Source: DATJSJ01 sp035504175
Lineage (GTDB): Bacteria > Pseudomonadota > Alphaproteobacteria > Acetobacterales > Acetobacteraceae
Length of the DNA stretch: 8,796 nt
NCBI GenBank assembly: GCA_035504175.1
Contig: DATJSJ010000212.1
Coordinates: 1-8,796, forward strand
Reading direction: 5' to 3'
In this document: one piece after another, positions 1 to 5,732 of the stretch
Numbering within the stretch: the stretch's first letter is position 1
Layout of the letters: the number at the start of each line of letters is the position of its first letter
The notes under the pieces: generated by a model
Told to the model about the DNA's origin: nothing
Databases searched by the model: none
What the model saw: only the letters and a program-made list of their open reading frames with translations
Made by a program: the position numbers and the translations under genes

Positions 1-372
1 CGGCAATTCCTGAACTCGACCTTCACCGAGACGTCGGGCAGCCGCCGCCGCGAGCGTCGTCCGACCGTGCTGCTGCATCCGGCCGACGCGCGGCACCTCG
101 GCATCGGCGACGGTGACCGGGTGCGGCTCGGCAATGCCCGCGGCACGGTGCTGCTGCATGCCCGCCTGTTCGACGGCATGCAGCCCGGCGTGCTGGTCGC
201 CGAAAGCATCTGGCCACCGGCCGACCACGAGGACGGCATCGGGATCAATGCGCTGACCGGCGACGATCCGGCCCCGCCGGCGGGCGGGGCGGTGTTCCAC
301 GACACCGCGGTCTGGCTGCGCCCCGCGCCCGTCGCCGTGCCGGAGGCCGCCCTCGAGGCGGTGGCGGATTGA
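1..372 (+). CDS. Molybdopterin oxidoreductase, C-terminal part (5' truncated by window edge)
   Basis: This is the last 123 codons of a larger gene read in frame 1 from the first base; the start lies outside the window. The segment matches the C-terminal molybdopterin-dinucleotide-binding domain of the DMSO-reductase superfamily. It opens with QFLNSTF, followed by HPADARHLGIGDGDRVRLGN (the typical 'HPxDA..GI.DGD.V...N..G' beta-barrel signature), then RGTVLLHA, a GVLVAESIW stretch, a GIGINALT motif and a final FHDTAVWLRPA strand. In this fold the domain closes over the molybdenum cofactor. It resembles the soluble single-subunit BisC-like or 'anaerobic dehydrogenase' class, but the Fe-S and active-site regions are missing, so the substrate (formate, sulfoxide or other) cannot be named. 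The TGA stop at 370-372 is followed at once by a strong hairpin, and fhs begins 88 nt later on the same strand. Confidence 0.85.
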   Translation, partial: RQFLNSTFTETSGSRRRERRPTVLLHPADARHLGIGDGDRVRLGNARGTVLLHARLFDGMQPGVLVAESIWPPADHEDGIGINALTGDDPAPPAGGAVFHDTAVWLRPAPVAVPEAALEAVAD

Positions 373-406
373 TCGCGCCGCGACCGGGTATCCCCGGCCG
401 GCGCGA
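373..406 (+). terminator. Strong GC hairpin directly after the oxidoreductase stop codon
   Basis: TCGCGCCG (373-380) pairs perfectly with CGGCGCGA (399-406). Inside it, CCGGG (384-388) pairs with CCCGG (393-397) around a TATC loop, leaving a small internal loop. The stem starts at the first base after the stop codon. No U-run follows (the next bases are GAGAACC), so it is not a textbook intrinsic terminator. It may be a U-less terminator, a 3'-end-protecting structure, or part of the fhs leader. Confidence 0.5.
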
Positions 407-415
407 GAGAACCGC

Positions 416-432
416 GGCGCCGGTCCGGCGCT
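416..432 (+). other. Second small hairpin upstream of the fhs ribosome-binding site
   Basis: GCGCC (417-421) can pair with GGCGC (427-431) around a GGTCC loop, with a G-U pair possible at the base (416/432). It ends about 17 nt before the GAGG Shine-Dalgarno (449-452) of fhs, so it could affect access to the start region. In such GC-rich DNA a five-base-pair stem can also arise by chance. Confidence 0.25.
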
Positions 433-460
433 CCGTCCCAGAGACCGCGAGGCCCCCATC

Positions 461-2119
461 GTGAGCACCGATCTCGAGATCGCCCGCGCCGCCACGCTGC
501 TGCCGATCACCGAGATCGCGCGCCGCGCCGGCATCCCGGAGGCGCAGCTCGAGCCCTATGGGCGCAACCGGGCCAAGATCGCGCCGATCCCCGCCGACGG
601 CGTGCCGCCGCGCGAGGGCGCGCTGGTTCTCGTCACCGGCATCAGCCCGACCCCGGCCGGCGAGGGCAAGACCACGACGACGATCGGGCTCGGCGACGCG
701 CTGAACCTGCTCGGCACGCGGACGATGATCTGTCTGCGCGAACCGTCGCTCGGGCCGGTGTTCGGCATGAAGGGCGGGGCGACCGGCGGCGGCCGGGCGC
801 AGGTGGCACCGGTCGCCGAGATCAACCTGCATTTCACCGGCGACTTCCATGCCGTCACTGCGGCGAACAATCTGCTCGCGGCGATGATCGACAACCATCT
901 AAGCTGGGGCAACACGCTCGGGCTTGATCCGCGGCGCGTGAGCTGGCGGCGCTGTCTGGACGTGAACGACCGCGCGCTGCGCGAGATCATCGTGGGCCTG
1001 GGCGGCAACGGCCTGCCGCGGGAGGACGGGTTCGACATCACCGCGGCGAGCGAGGTGATGGCGGTGCTCTGTCTCGCCGCCGGCGTCGAGGATCTGCGGC
1101 AGCGGCTCGGGCGCATGATCGTCGCGACCGGGCGCGACGGCGCCGCCGTGACCGCGGCGCATCTGCGCGCCGACGGCGCGATGACGGCGCTGCTCGCCGA
1201 GGCGATCCGGCCCAATTTGGTGCAGACGCTGGAGGGCTCGCCGGCGCTGGTGCATGGCGGGCCGTTCGCCAACATCGCGCATGGCTGCAACAGCGTCGTC
1301 GCGACCGGGCTCGGCCTGCGGCTCGCTGATGTGGTGGTGACGGAGGCAGGCTTCGGCGCCGATCTCGGCGCCGAGAAGTTCTTCGACATCAAGTGTCCGG
1401 CCGCCGGGCTGGCGCCACGCGCCGTCGTCGTCGTGGCGACGGTGCGGGCGCTGAAGATGCACGGCGGTCTCGCGAAATCCGCGCTGCGCGGCGAGGACCT
1501 GGCGGCGCTGGAGCGGGGCCTGCCGAACCTCGTGCGCCATGTCGAGAACATGCGCAAGTTCGGTCTGCCCGTCGCGGTGGCGCTGAACCACTTCGCCGGC
1601 GACACCGAGGCGGAGATCGGGCATGTGCGCGCCGCGATGGGCGCGCTCGACGTGAAGCTGGCGCTGTGCCGGCACTGGGAGCGCGGCGCCGAGGGGGCGA
1701 CGGATTTGGCGCATGTCGTGCTCGACCTGCTGCGCACGCCCGCCGCGTTCCGCCCGCTCTACGGCGCCGATTTGGCACTGGCGGCGAAAATTCACCGCGT
1801 GGCCGGCGAGATCTACCGCGCCGGCGAGGTCACATTCGCACCGGGCGTGGCGTCGCGGCTGCGACGCTGGGAGGAGCAGGGCTTCGGCCATTTGCCGGTC
1901 TGCATGGCCAAGACGCAGTACAGTTTCAGCGCCGACCCGCACCGTCTCGGCGCGCCGGACGGCTTCACGCTGCCGGTGCGCGAGGTCCGGCTGTCCGCCG
2001 GTGCCGGGTTCGTGGTCGCGCTGTGCGGCGATATCCGCACCATGCCGGGCCTGCCGCGCCGCCCGGCCGCCGAGCATATCGGGCTCGACGGTGCGGGAGA
2101 GATCGTCGGACTGAGCTGA
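461..2119 (+). CDS. fhs: Formate-tetrahydrofolate ligase (10-formyl-THF synthetase)
   Basis: This cytosolic enzyme joins formate to tetrahydrofolate using ATP, giving 10-formyl-THF for one-carbon metabolism. The 552 residues fit the family's usual ~555-560 and run full length. Visible hallmarks are the ATP-binding P-loop TPAGEGKTTTTIGL (63-76), REPSLGPVFG (93-102), GGATGGGRAQV (105-115), the DVNDR segment (167-171), RPNLVQTLEGSPALVHGGPF (250-269) with NIAHGCNS after it, EAGFGADLGAEKFFDIKC (295-312), MAKTQYSFS (482-490) and the C-terminal GDIRTMPGLP (523-532). The GTG start is preferred because the following STDLEIARAA...PITEIA matches the family N-terminus and GAGG (449-452) lies 8 nt upstream. 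It is 88 nt from the oxidoreductase on the same strand, but hairpins lie between them, so co-transcription is uncertain. Its base composition is very GC-rich, as in pheT. Confidence 0.97.
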   Translation: MSTDLEIARAATLLPITEIARRAGIPEAQLEPYGRNRAKIAPIPADGVPPREGALVLVTGISPTPAGEGKTTTTIGLGDALNLLGTRTMICLREPSLGPVFGMKGGATGGGRAQVAPVAEINLHFTGDFHAVTAANNLLAAMIDNHLSWGNTLGLDPRRVSWRRCLDVNDRALREIIVGLGGNGLPREDGFDITAASEVMAVLCLAAGVEDLRQRLGRMIVATGRDGAAVTAAHLRADGAMTALLAEAIRPNLVQTLEGSPALVHGGPFANIAHGCNSVVATGLGLRLADVVVTEAGFGADLGAEKFFDIKCPAAGLAPRAVVVVATVRALKMHGGLAKSALRGEDLAALERGLPNLVRHVENMRKFGLPVAVALNHFAGDTEAEIGHVRAAMGALDVKLALCRHWERGAEGATDLAHVVLDLLRTPAAFRPLYGADLALAAKIHRVAGEIYRAGEVTFAPGVASRLRRWEEQGFGHLPVCMAKTQYSFSADPHRLGAPDGFTLPVREVRLSAGAGFVVALCGDIRTMPGLPRRPAAEHIGLDGAGEIVGLS

Positions 2120-2460
2120 TTTCGTGGCGAGGCTCCGGACGCGTCGTCGCGCGTGCAGCCGATCGTCGCGGGATCCGAAGACTTCCACGCACATTCCGAC
2201 AGGTGTGACCGAGACAGTCCCGGCAACTGACCGACACTCGTGGTCGGCGTGCTGCGGTCTCCTTGCCTTCGTGCCGCCGGCCGCCGGTCCGGCGCGCGCC
2301 GGCAGTTCGCCCGATCGCCTTCAGCATGAACAACCACAATCAGTCGGGCATCCGCCTGGCATTGGTCGGCCGTAATCGTCGGTCGCCGCGGTGACGCAAG
2401 GGAAGTCCGCGCGAACGAATTGACTTCCATCCCGGACGCGCAATTTCCTTGCGGTATCGT
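2120..2460. other. Gene-free stretch after fhs
   Basis: No frame here gives a protein that looks real; the open frames are short, arginine-rich and carry no recognisable motif. Two possible hairpins are visible: CCGAC (2231-2235) with GTCGG (2243-2247), and a larger imperfect GC-rich fold over about 2272-2305. Either could help end the fhs transcript, but neither is followed by a T-run. Base composition falls towards the right, from GC-rich near fhs to mixed by about 2400. Confidence 0.5.
2272..2305 (+). terminator. Imperfect GC-rich hairpin downstream of fhs (possible transcript end)
   Basis: TGCCG at 2272-2276 can pair with CGGCA at 2300-2304. Further pairing runs inward with mismatches to a short loop near 2286-2290. 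The right half contains the 14-nt perfect palindrome CCGGCGCGCGCCGG (2289-2302), which can alternatively fold on itself. There is no T-run, and the site lies about 150 nt beyond the fhs stop, so a terminator role is tentative. Confidence 0.25.
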
Positions 2461-2463
2461 TCC

Positions 2464-2512
2464 TTACAAGTCCCTTACAAGTCTGTTACGAGTCCTTACG
2501 AGTTCCTTACAG
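2464..2512 (+). repeat. Five-copy TTAC direct repeat at 10-11 nt spacing
   Basis: TTAC begins at 2464, 2475, 2486, 2496 and 2507, giving spacings of 11, 11, 10 and 11 nt. The first four units follow TTACRAGTYCC (one unit is a base shorter and one ends CTG); the fifth continues TTACAGATAAA. The spacing is close to one DNA turn, so the same face of the helix would be presented repeatedly. Winged-helix response regulators of the OmpR/PhoB family are known to bind tandem half-sites with an 11-bp repeat. The array ends about 24 nt before the candidate -35 box, where an activator would sit. That it is an operator is inference; the repeat itself is directly visible. Confidence 0.7.
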
Positions 2513-2535
2513 ATAAAGTTCGCTTTGAATCCGGA

Positions 2536-2564
2536 TTGACGATGCAAATGTGCTCGTCTACGCT
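2536..2564 (+). promoter_or_regulatory. Candidate sigma70-type promoter for the UbiA-like/GT87 operon
   Basis: TTGACG (2536-2541) is a good -35 box. A 17-nt spacer leads to TACGCT (2559-2564), a weak -10 match with T, A and the final T conserved. Transcription would begin near 2571, leaving about 40 nt before the leader ORF. The poor -10 fits a promoter that needs an activator, consistent with the repeat array just upstream. This is prediction by eye only. Confidence 0.4.
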
Positions 2565-2609
2565 TTCGGCAATCAGTCGTTACAAATAGGATCCGGGCAA
2601 GGAAGCGTA

Positions 2610-2645
2610 ATGCGGACACACCGCTCCGTTGAGGCTGGCGCGTGA
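2610..2645 (+). CDS. Possible 11-residue leader peptide, coupled to the UbiA-like gene
   Basis: ATG at 2610 opens an 11-codon frame (MRTHRSVEAGA) ending in TGA at 2643-2645. A strong Shine-Dalgarno, AAGGAAG (2599-2605), sits just upstream, better than the one for the next gene. The stop overlaps the GTG start of the UbiA-like gene in a GTGA arrangement (GTG 2642-2644, TGA 2643-2645), the classic layout for translational coupling by re-initiation. The peptide has no run of one amino acid that would suggest classical attenuation, and no family is recognised. It may simply deliver ribosomes to the downstream start. It could be chance, but ribosome site, short length and exact overlap agree. Confidence 0.5.
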   Translation: MRTHRSVEAGA

Positions 2646-3619
2646 GCGGCTTCGGCGGGGTAGGCGGGGCCTCAACCACCTTCGTGGGCCTGCGAACCTA
2701 TGTTGGAATCGCGCGCCCGAGCCATTGGATCAAGAACGTTTTCATGCTGCCCGGGGCAGCGGTCGCACTCGTTATTACACCGCACCTTTCGATGTCTTTG
2801 CCGCTTGCGGCGGCAGCGGCGATTGTTAGTGTCTGTCTGCTGTCTTCGGCAAATTACACCATCAACGAGTATCTGGACCGCGAGCACGATCGGTTTCACC
2901 CGCTCAAAAACCGCCGCCCGGGCGCCTTGGGCCTGCTCGATCCTCGCCTGGTGTTGCTCCAGTATTGCACGCTCGCCGCGTGCGGCCTCATGCTCGCGTG
3001 GACCGTCAATCAGCCATTCCTGCTCACCGGGATTTGCTTGCTGGTGATGGGTCTTGCCTACAATCTTGCACCGCTGCGCACCAAGGACCGCGCTTATCTG
3101 GATGTGCTGTCGGAGTCGATTAACAGCCCCATTCGCTTCCTGCTGGGCTGGTTCATGGTGACCGCGGTTCTGCTTCCGCCGTCGAGCGTTCTGTTCGCGT
3201 ACTGGATGGGCGGCGCATTCCTGATGGCGGTCAAGCGGTACGCCGAATACCGCAGCATCGGTGATGCGGCACGGGCGGCGTACTATCGTCGCGCCTTCGC
3301 CCGATACTCCGAGCGCGCGCTTTTGCTTTCGTCTTTCTTCTACGCGCTCTGCGCCGCGTTCTTTATCGGTATCTTCCTCATCAAGTACCGCATCGAATTC
3401 GTCCTCACCTTCCCGCTGTTCGCGACGCTGTTCACCTGGTACCTGGCGATCGGGCTGAGACAGGACTCGGCGGCGCAGGCCCCCGAGAAGCTGTATCGGG
3501 AGTCGGCCTTCATGGCATTTGCCGGGCTGACCTTCCTCGTCGCCCTGTTCATGTTGACCGTCGATTTGCCGTTCCTGCGGAGCTTCATGGAACCGCATCT
3601 GATCCACGTCCGCCCGTAG
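2642..3619 (+). CDS. UbiA-superfamily transferase, decaprenyl-phosphate phosphoribosyltransferase-like
   Basis: This is a polytopic inner-membrane protein of 325 residues with about eight or nine hydrophobic segments. It belongs to the UbiA superfamily and most resembles decaprenyl-phosphate phosphoribosyltransferases (DPPR synthases such as mycobacterial Rv3806c). They move phosphoribose from PRPP to a polyprenyl phosphate. Evidence: an N-terminal ARPSHWIKN (24-32); the metal-binding motif NEYLDREHDR (75-84) continuing HPLKNRRP (86-93), which fits N-x3-D-x3-DR-x-HP-x-K-x2-RP; the second loop YNLAPLRTKDRAYLDVL (140-156); and AVKRYAEYR (196-204), like the 'GKRYAE' segment of DPPR synthases. 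GTG at 2642 is the first possible start because the frame is closed by TGA at 2630-2632; GAGG (2631-2634) lies 7 nt upstream, and GTG 2684 is an alternative. Codons end in A/T more often than in fhs or pheT. The GT87 gene follows after 15 nt. Polyprenyl-phosphate as substrate is inferred; a quinone or other prenyltransferase role is less likely. Confidence 0.8.
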   Translation: MSGFGGVGGASTTFVGLRTYVGIARPSHWIKNVFMLPGAAVALVITPHLSMSLPLAAAAAIVSVCLLSSANYTINEYLDREHDRFHPLKNRRPGALGLLDPRLVLLQYCTLAACGLMLAWTVNQPFLLTGICLLVMGLAYNLAPLRTKDRAYLDVLSESINSPIRFLLGWFMVTAVLLPPSSVLFAYWMGGAFLMAVKRYAEYRSIGDAARAAYYRRAFARYSERALLLSSFFYALCAAFFIGIFLIKYRIEFVLTFPLFATLFTWYLAIGLRQDSAAQAPEKLYRESAFMAFAGLTFLVALFMLTVDLPFLRSFMEPHLIHVRP

Positions 3620-3634
3620 GACGGCAGGCGGATC

Positions 3635-4879
3635 ATGACGGAACGCCCGGCCTCCCGCCCTTGGCTCGGCCGACGATTCATCCTGATTGCCGCCAGTGTG
3701 TTGCTCGCCCTGCAGGTCGCCGGCGCCGGTTTCCTTCTGGCGGGAGCTTACGGCCTGGTCCCGCGCTACGGCCCGGCCACGGTGTCCTTCGAAGGCTTCT
3801 ACGCCGCCGGCGTTCTCGCCGATCGCGGCGAACCCGCCTGGGTCTATGACGAGAGCATTCTGCGCCACTTCGCGTTGCAGAGAGGCGCGCCAGGACAGGA
3901 CGTCTCCGCCGGGGCGGCGTCGGGCTACGTCTACTTCATCTATTCCCCGCTTTACCTGCTGCTGTGTGCCCCCCTCGCCTGGCTGCCATTCGCGATGGCT
4001 TTCGCCGCGTTCGAGATCGTGACCCTGATCGCTTACGTCTTAGCCATGCGACGGATCGTCGGCCTTGCCGGACCGGCGCTGCTCTTGCCGGTGCTGGCGT
4101 TTCCGGCCTCATTCTGGACCCTTGGCTACGGGCAGAACAGCTTCCTGACGGCGGCGCTATTCGGCGCCGCGACGCTGCTGGTTGACCGCAGACCCTGGGC
4201 GGCAGGATTCCTGTTCGGCCTGATCGCCTTCAAGCCACAATTCGGACTGTTGATTCCCGTCGCGCTGCTTGCCGGAAAGCGCTGGCCGGCGATCGCCGGC
4301 GCGGTTCTGTCCGTGTGTCTGCTGGCTGGCCTGTCGGTGGCGCTGTTCGGTTGGGAGACGTGGTCGGCGTATGTGCATCGCGTCCTCGGTGCCGCCGGAA
4401 CCTACCAGTTCGAGGAATCGCAGACCAACCCGTTCGCTTCGATCAGCCCGTTCGCGGCGGCGCGCTTGCTCGGCTTCTCCGTGATGCACGCCCGGCTGTT
4501 GCAGCTTGCCGCGACACTCTCAGGTGCGTTCGTGGTCGGTTGGGTTTGGAGAAATCGGCTCAGCCTGGCGACGCGCTCAGCGGTCTTGATCGCGGCAACG
4601 CTCGTGGCCTCGCCCTACGGCCTGCTGTACGATGTGGTGATCGGTGGCATCGCCGGCGCATGGCTCGCCCGTGAGGGTGTCAGACGGGGATTTCTGCCGT
4701 GGGAGAAAGCCGGGTTGACGACGCTTTACATCCTGCCGCTGTTCATCTTTCAAGCGGGATTGTTCCTCCGCCTCCCGCTGGTGCCACTGCTTGGCGCCGG
4801 CCTGGTCGCGATCTGTCTTCGCCGCGCCTGGCACGAATATGCCGGTGCGCCGATCCCTGTCGTGCGCGTCGCGGGATAG
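3635..4879 (+). CDS. GT-C glycosyltransferase, GT87/DUF2029 family membrane protein
   Basis: This is a polytopic membrane protein of 414 residues with at least ten hydrophobic segments, the first at about 14-37. Members of this family (for example mycobacterial PimE) transfer a sugar from a polyprenyl-phosphate donor on the outer face of the membrane. Matching features are the first outer loop SFEGFYAAG (51-59) with EPAWVYD (66-72), YFIYSPLYLLLCAPLAWLPF (100-119), LGYGQNSFLTAALFGAA (163-179), DRRPWAAGFLFGLIAFKPQ (184-202) with FGLLIPVALLAGKRW after it, and SPYGLLYD (326-333). In many relatives the first loop reads DF..(F/Y)Y.AG; here Ser51 occupies the Asp position and Glu53 is close by. ATG 3635 is 15 nt after the UbiA-like gene, with AGGCGGA (3626-3632) as ribosome site, so the two are almost certainly one operon. 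Acceptor and sugar are unknown; a polyprenyl-phospho-pentose made through the neighbour is an attractive donor. Confidence 0.82.
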   Translation: MTERPASRPWLGRRFILIAASVLLALQVAGAGFLLAGAYGLVPRYGPATVSFEGFYAAGVLADRGEPAWVYDESILRHFALQRGAPGQDVSAGAASGYVYFIYSPLYLLLCAPLAWLPFAMAFAAFEIVTLIAYVLAMRRIVGLAGPALLLPVLAFPASFWTLGYGQNSFLTAALFGAATLLVDRRPWAAGFLFGLIAFKPQFGLLIPVALLAGKRWPAIAGAVLSVCLLAGLSVALFGWETWSAYVHRVLGAAGTYQFEESQTNPFASISPFAAARLLGFSVMHARLLQLAATLSGAFVVGWVWRNRLSLATRSAVLIAATLVASPYGLLYDVVIGGIAGAWLAREGVRRGFLPWEKAGLTTLYILPLFIFQAGLFLRLPLVPLLGAGLVAICLRRAWHEYAGAPIPVVRVAG

Positions 4880-5050
4880 CCAAGCCCGATTGTGAGCCTC
4901 GAAACGGCCGGTCGGCGACTGTTCCGCATGTCCCGGTAGGTGTTCGACGCGGACGCAATGCTCAGTCGCGCTCGCAGGTCGCGCTCAGCGCAATCGAGTG
5001 CGGCTCGGCATCTCTTCCTCGAGGTGCCTCCGCTGCGGAGACCTGCCCGC
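4880..5050. other. Convergent intergenic gap between the GT87 gene and the UbiC-like gene
   Basis: This 171-nt gap lies between genes pointing at each other, so it should hold transcript ends for both directions. The only clear structure is the hairpin at 5022-5044. No coding frame here has recognisable features. Confidence 0.5.
5022..5044. terminator. Hairpin between convergent genes, possible bidirectional terminator
   Basis: AGGT (5022-5025) pairs with ACCT (5041-5044), and CTCCG (5028-5032) pairs with CGGAG (5036-5040) around a CTG loop, with a two-base GC bulge between the stems. It sits 7 nt past the stop of the minus-strand UbiC-like gene. Neither side has a U-run, so termination is inferred from position rather than from a full signature. 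Confidence 0.35.
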
Positions 5051-5722
5051 TCAGTGCGGCGGGAAGGCCAGCACCGCGCCGGTATAGGTTTCGATGACCT
5101 CGCTGAACGGCGTGCCGTCCGGCAGGACGAGCACAGCCTGGTGCTGCAGCACGCGGGCGGGGATGTGCATCTCGCCCCCGCCGTCACTCGTTCCCGGGTG
5201 CCAGAGCAACCGCACCGCGAGCGTGTGTCGCCGGAAGTGCAGATCCTGCACGGCGCGGCCGAAAGCGATGTCCGACGTTTCGAGCTGATGGTTCATCGCC
5301 GGCGTCAAACGCGACGGTACATACCAGTTGTCCGCCTCGGACAGCACGTAGCCGCCGCAACGCAGCCGCACCCGGCGGTGGATCACCGGCGTATCCGGCG
5401 CGACCGCCAGCAACTGCCGCTGCGCCGCGGTCGGCGGCAGGTACGCGTCATGCACCGGCTCGGCGGCGACGCGCGCCGGCGAGGCCAGGCCGTGGATGCG
5501 GCACCAGCGGTCCAGCGTCAGCGTCGCGCTGGGATGGCTGAGCAGATCGGCGTTGAGGCGCTGCAGCAGGGTCTCGGCTTGCTGCCGTGCCGCCGGCGTG
5601 TTCGGCCAGAGCGCGGTCTCGGTGAGATCGGCCGCTTCGGCGCGGGGAATGGCGGTCGTCGCCGCGATCACGGCCAGGAGTGGCAACGCCACACGGAGGC
5701 GCCGTGCCGGGCGCGCGGACAC
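5051..5722 (-). CDS. Predicted exported protein with chorismate-lyase (UbiC)-like fold
   Basis: The product is 223 residues from GTG at 5722. A longer frame reaches an ATG at 5806, but that part lies inside the 3' end of pheT, and the GTG places a typical signal peptide at the N-terminus: RPARRLR, a hydrophobic stretch VALPLLAVIAATTA (11-24), then AEA with cleavage near 30/31. The mature part resembles UbiC/chorismate lyase. RRVRLRCGGYVLSEADNWYVP (116-136) lines up with the UbiC region holding catalytic Arg76, so Arg117 is equivalent; FGRAV (154-158) fits the LGR motif; and Glu211 in SEVIETYTG (207-215) fits catalytic Glu155. UbiC releases 4-hydroxybenzoate from chorismate in the cytosol, so a signal peptide is odd, and the real substrate may differ. 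The gene starts 10 nt after pheT, likely on the same transcript. The alignment is by eye; fold assignment is moderate, function open. Confidence 0.65.
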   Translation of the reverse strand: MSARPARRLRVALPLLAVIAATTAIPRAEAADLTETALWPNTPAARQQAETLLQRLNADLLSHPSATLTLDRWCRIHGLASPARVAAEPVHDAYLPPTAAQRQLLAVAPDTPVIHRRVRLRCGGYVLSEADNWYVPSRLTPAMNHQLETSDIAFGRAVQDLHFRRHTLAVRLLWHPGTSDGGGEMHIPARVLQHQAVLVLPDGTPFSEVIETYTGAVLAFPPH

Positions 5723-5732
5723 GACGCCCCGG

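Noticed and set aside
899..2194. Long minus-strand open frames opposite fhs
   Set aside because: The plus-strand frame is a full-length, strongly conserved formate-THF ligase; the antisense products are low-complexity and motif-free.
2124..2375. An 83-codon plus-strand open frame after fhs
   Set aside because: It has no recognisable motif, no convincing ribosome site, and an Arg/Ser/Pro-rich composition typical of random frames in GC-rich DNA.
2464..2512. TTAC repeats considered as a CRISPR array or transposon end
   Set aside because: Units are only 10-11 nt with no spacers between them, and there is no transposase or inverted partner nearby.
2672..3868. A 398-codon minus-strand open frame opposite the UbiA-like gene
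   Set aside because: It is a polar Arg/Gln/Glu-rich shadow, while the plus strand shows clear UbiA motifs and membrane segments.
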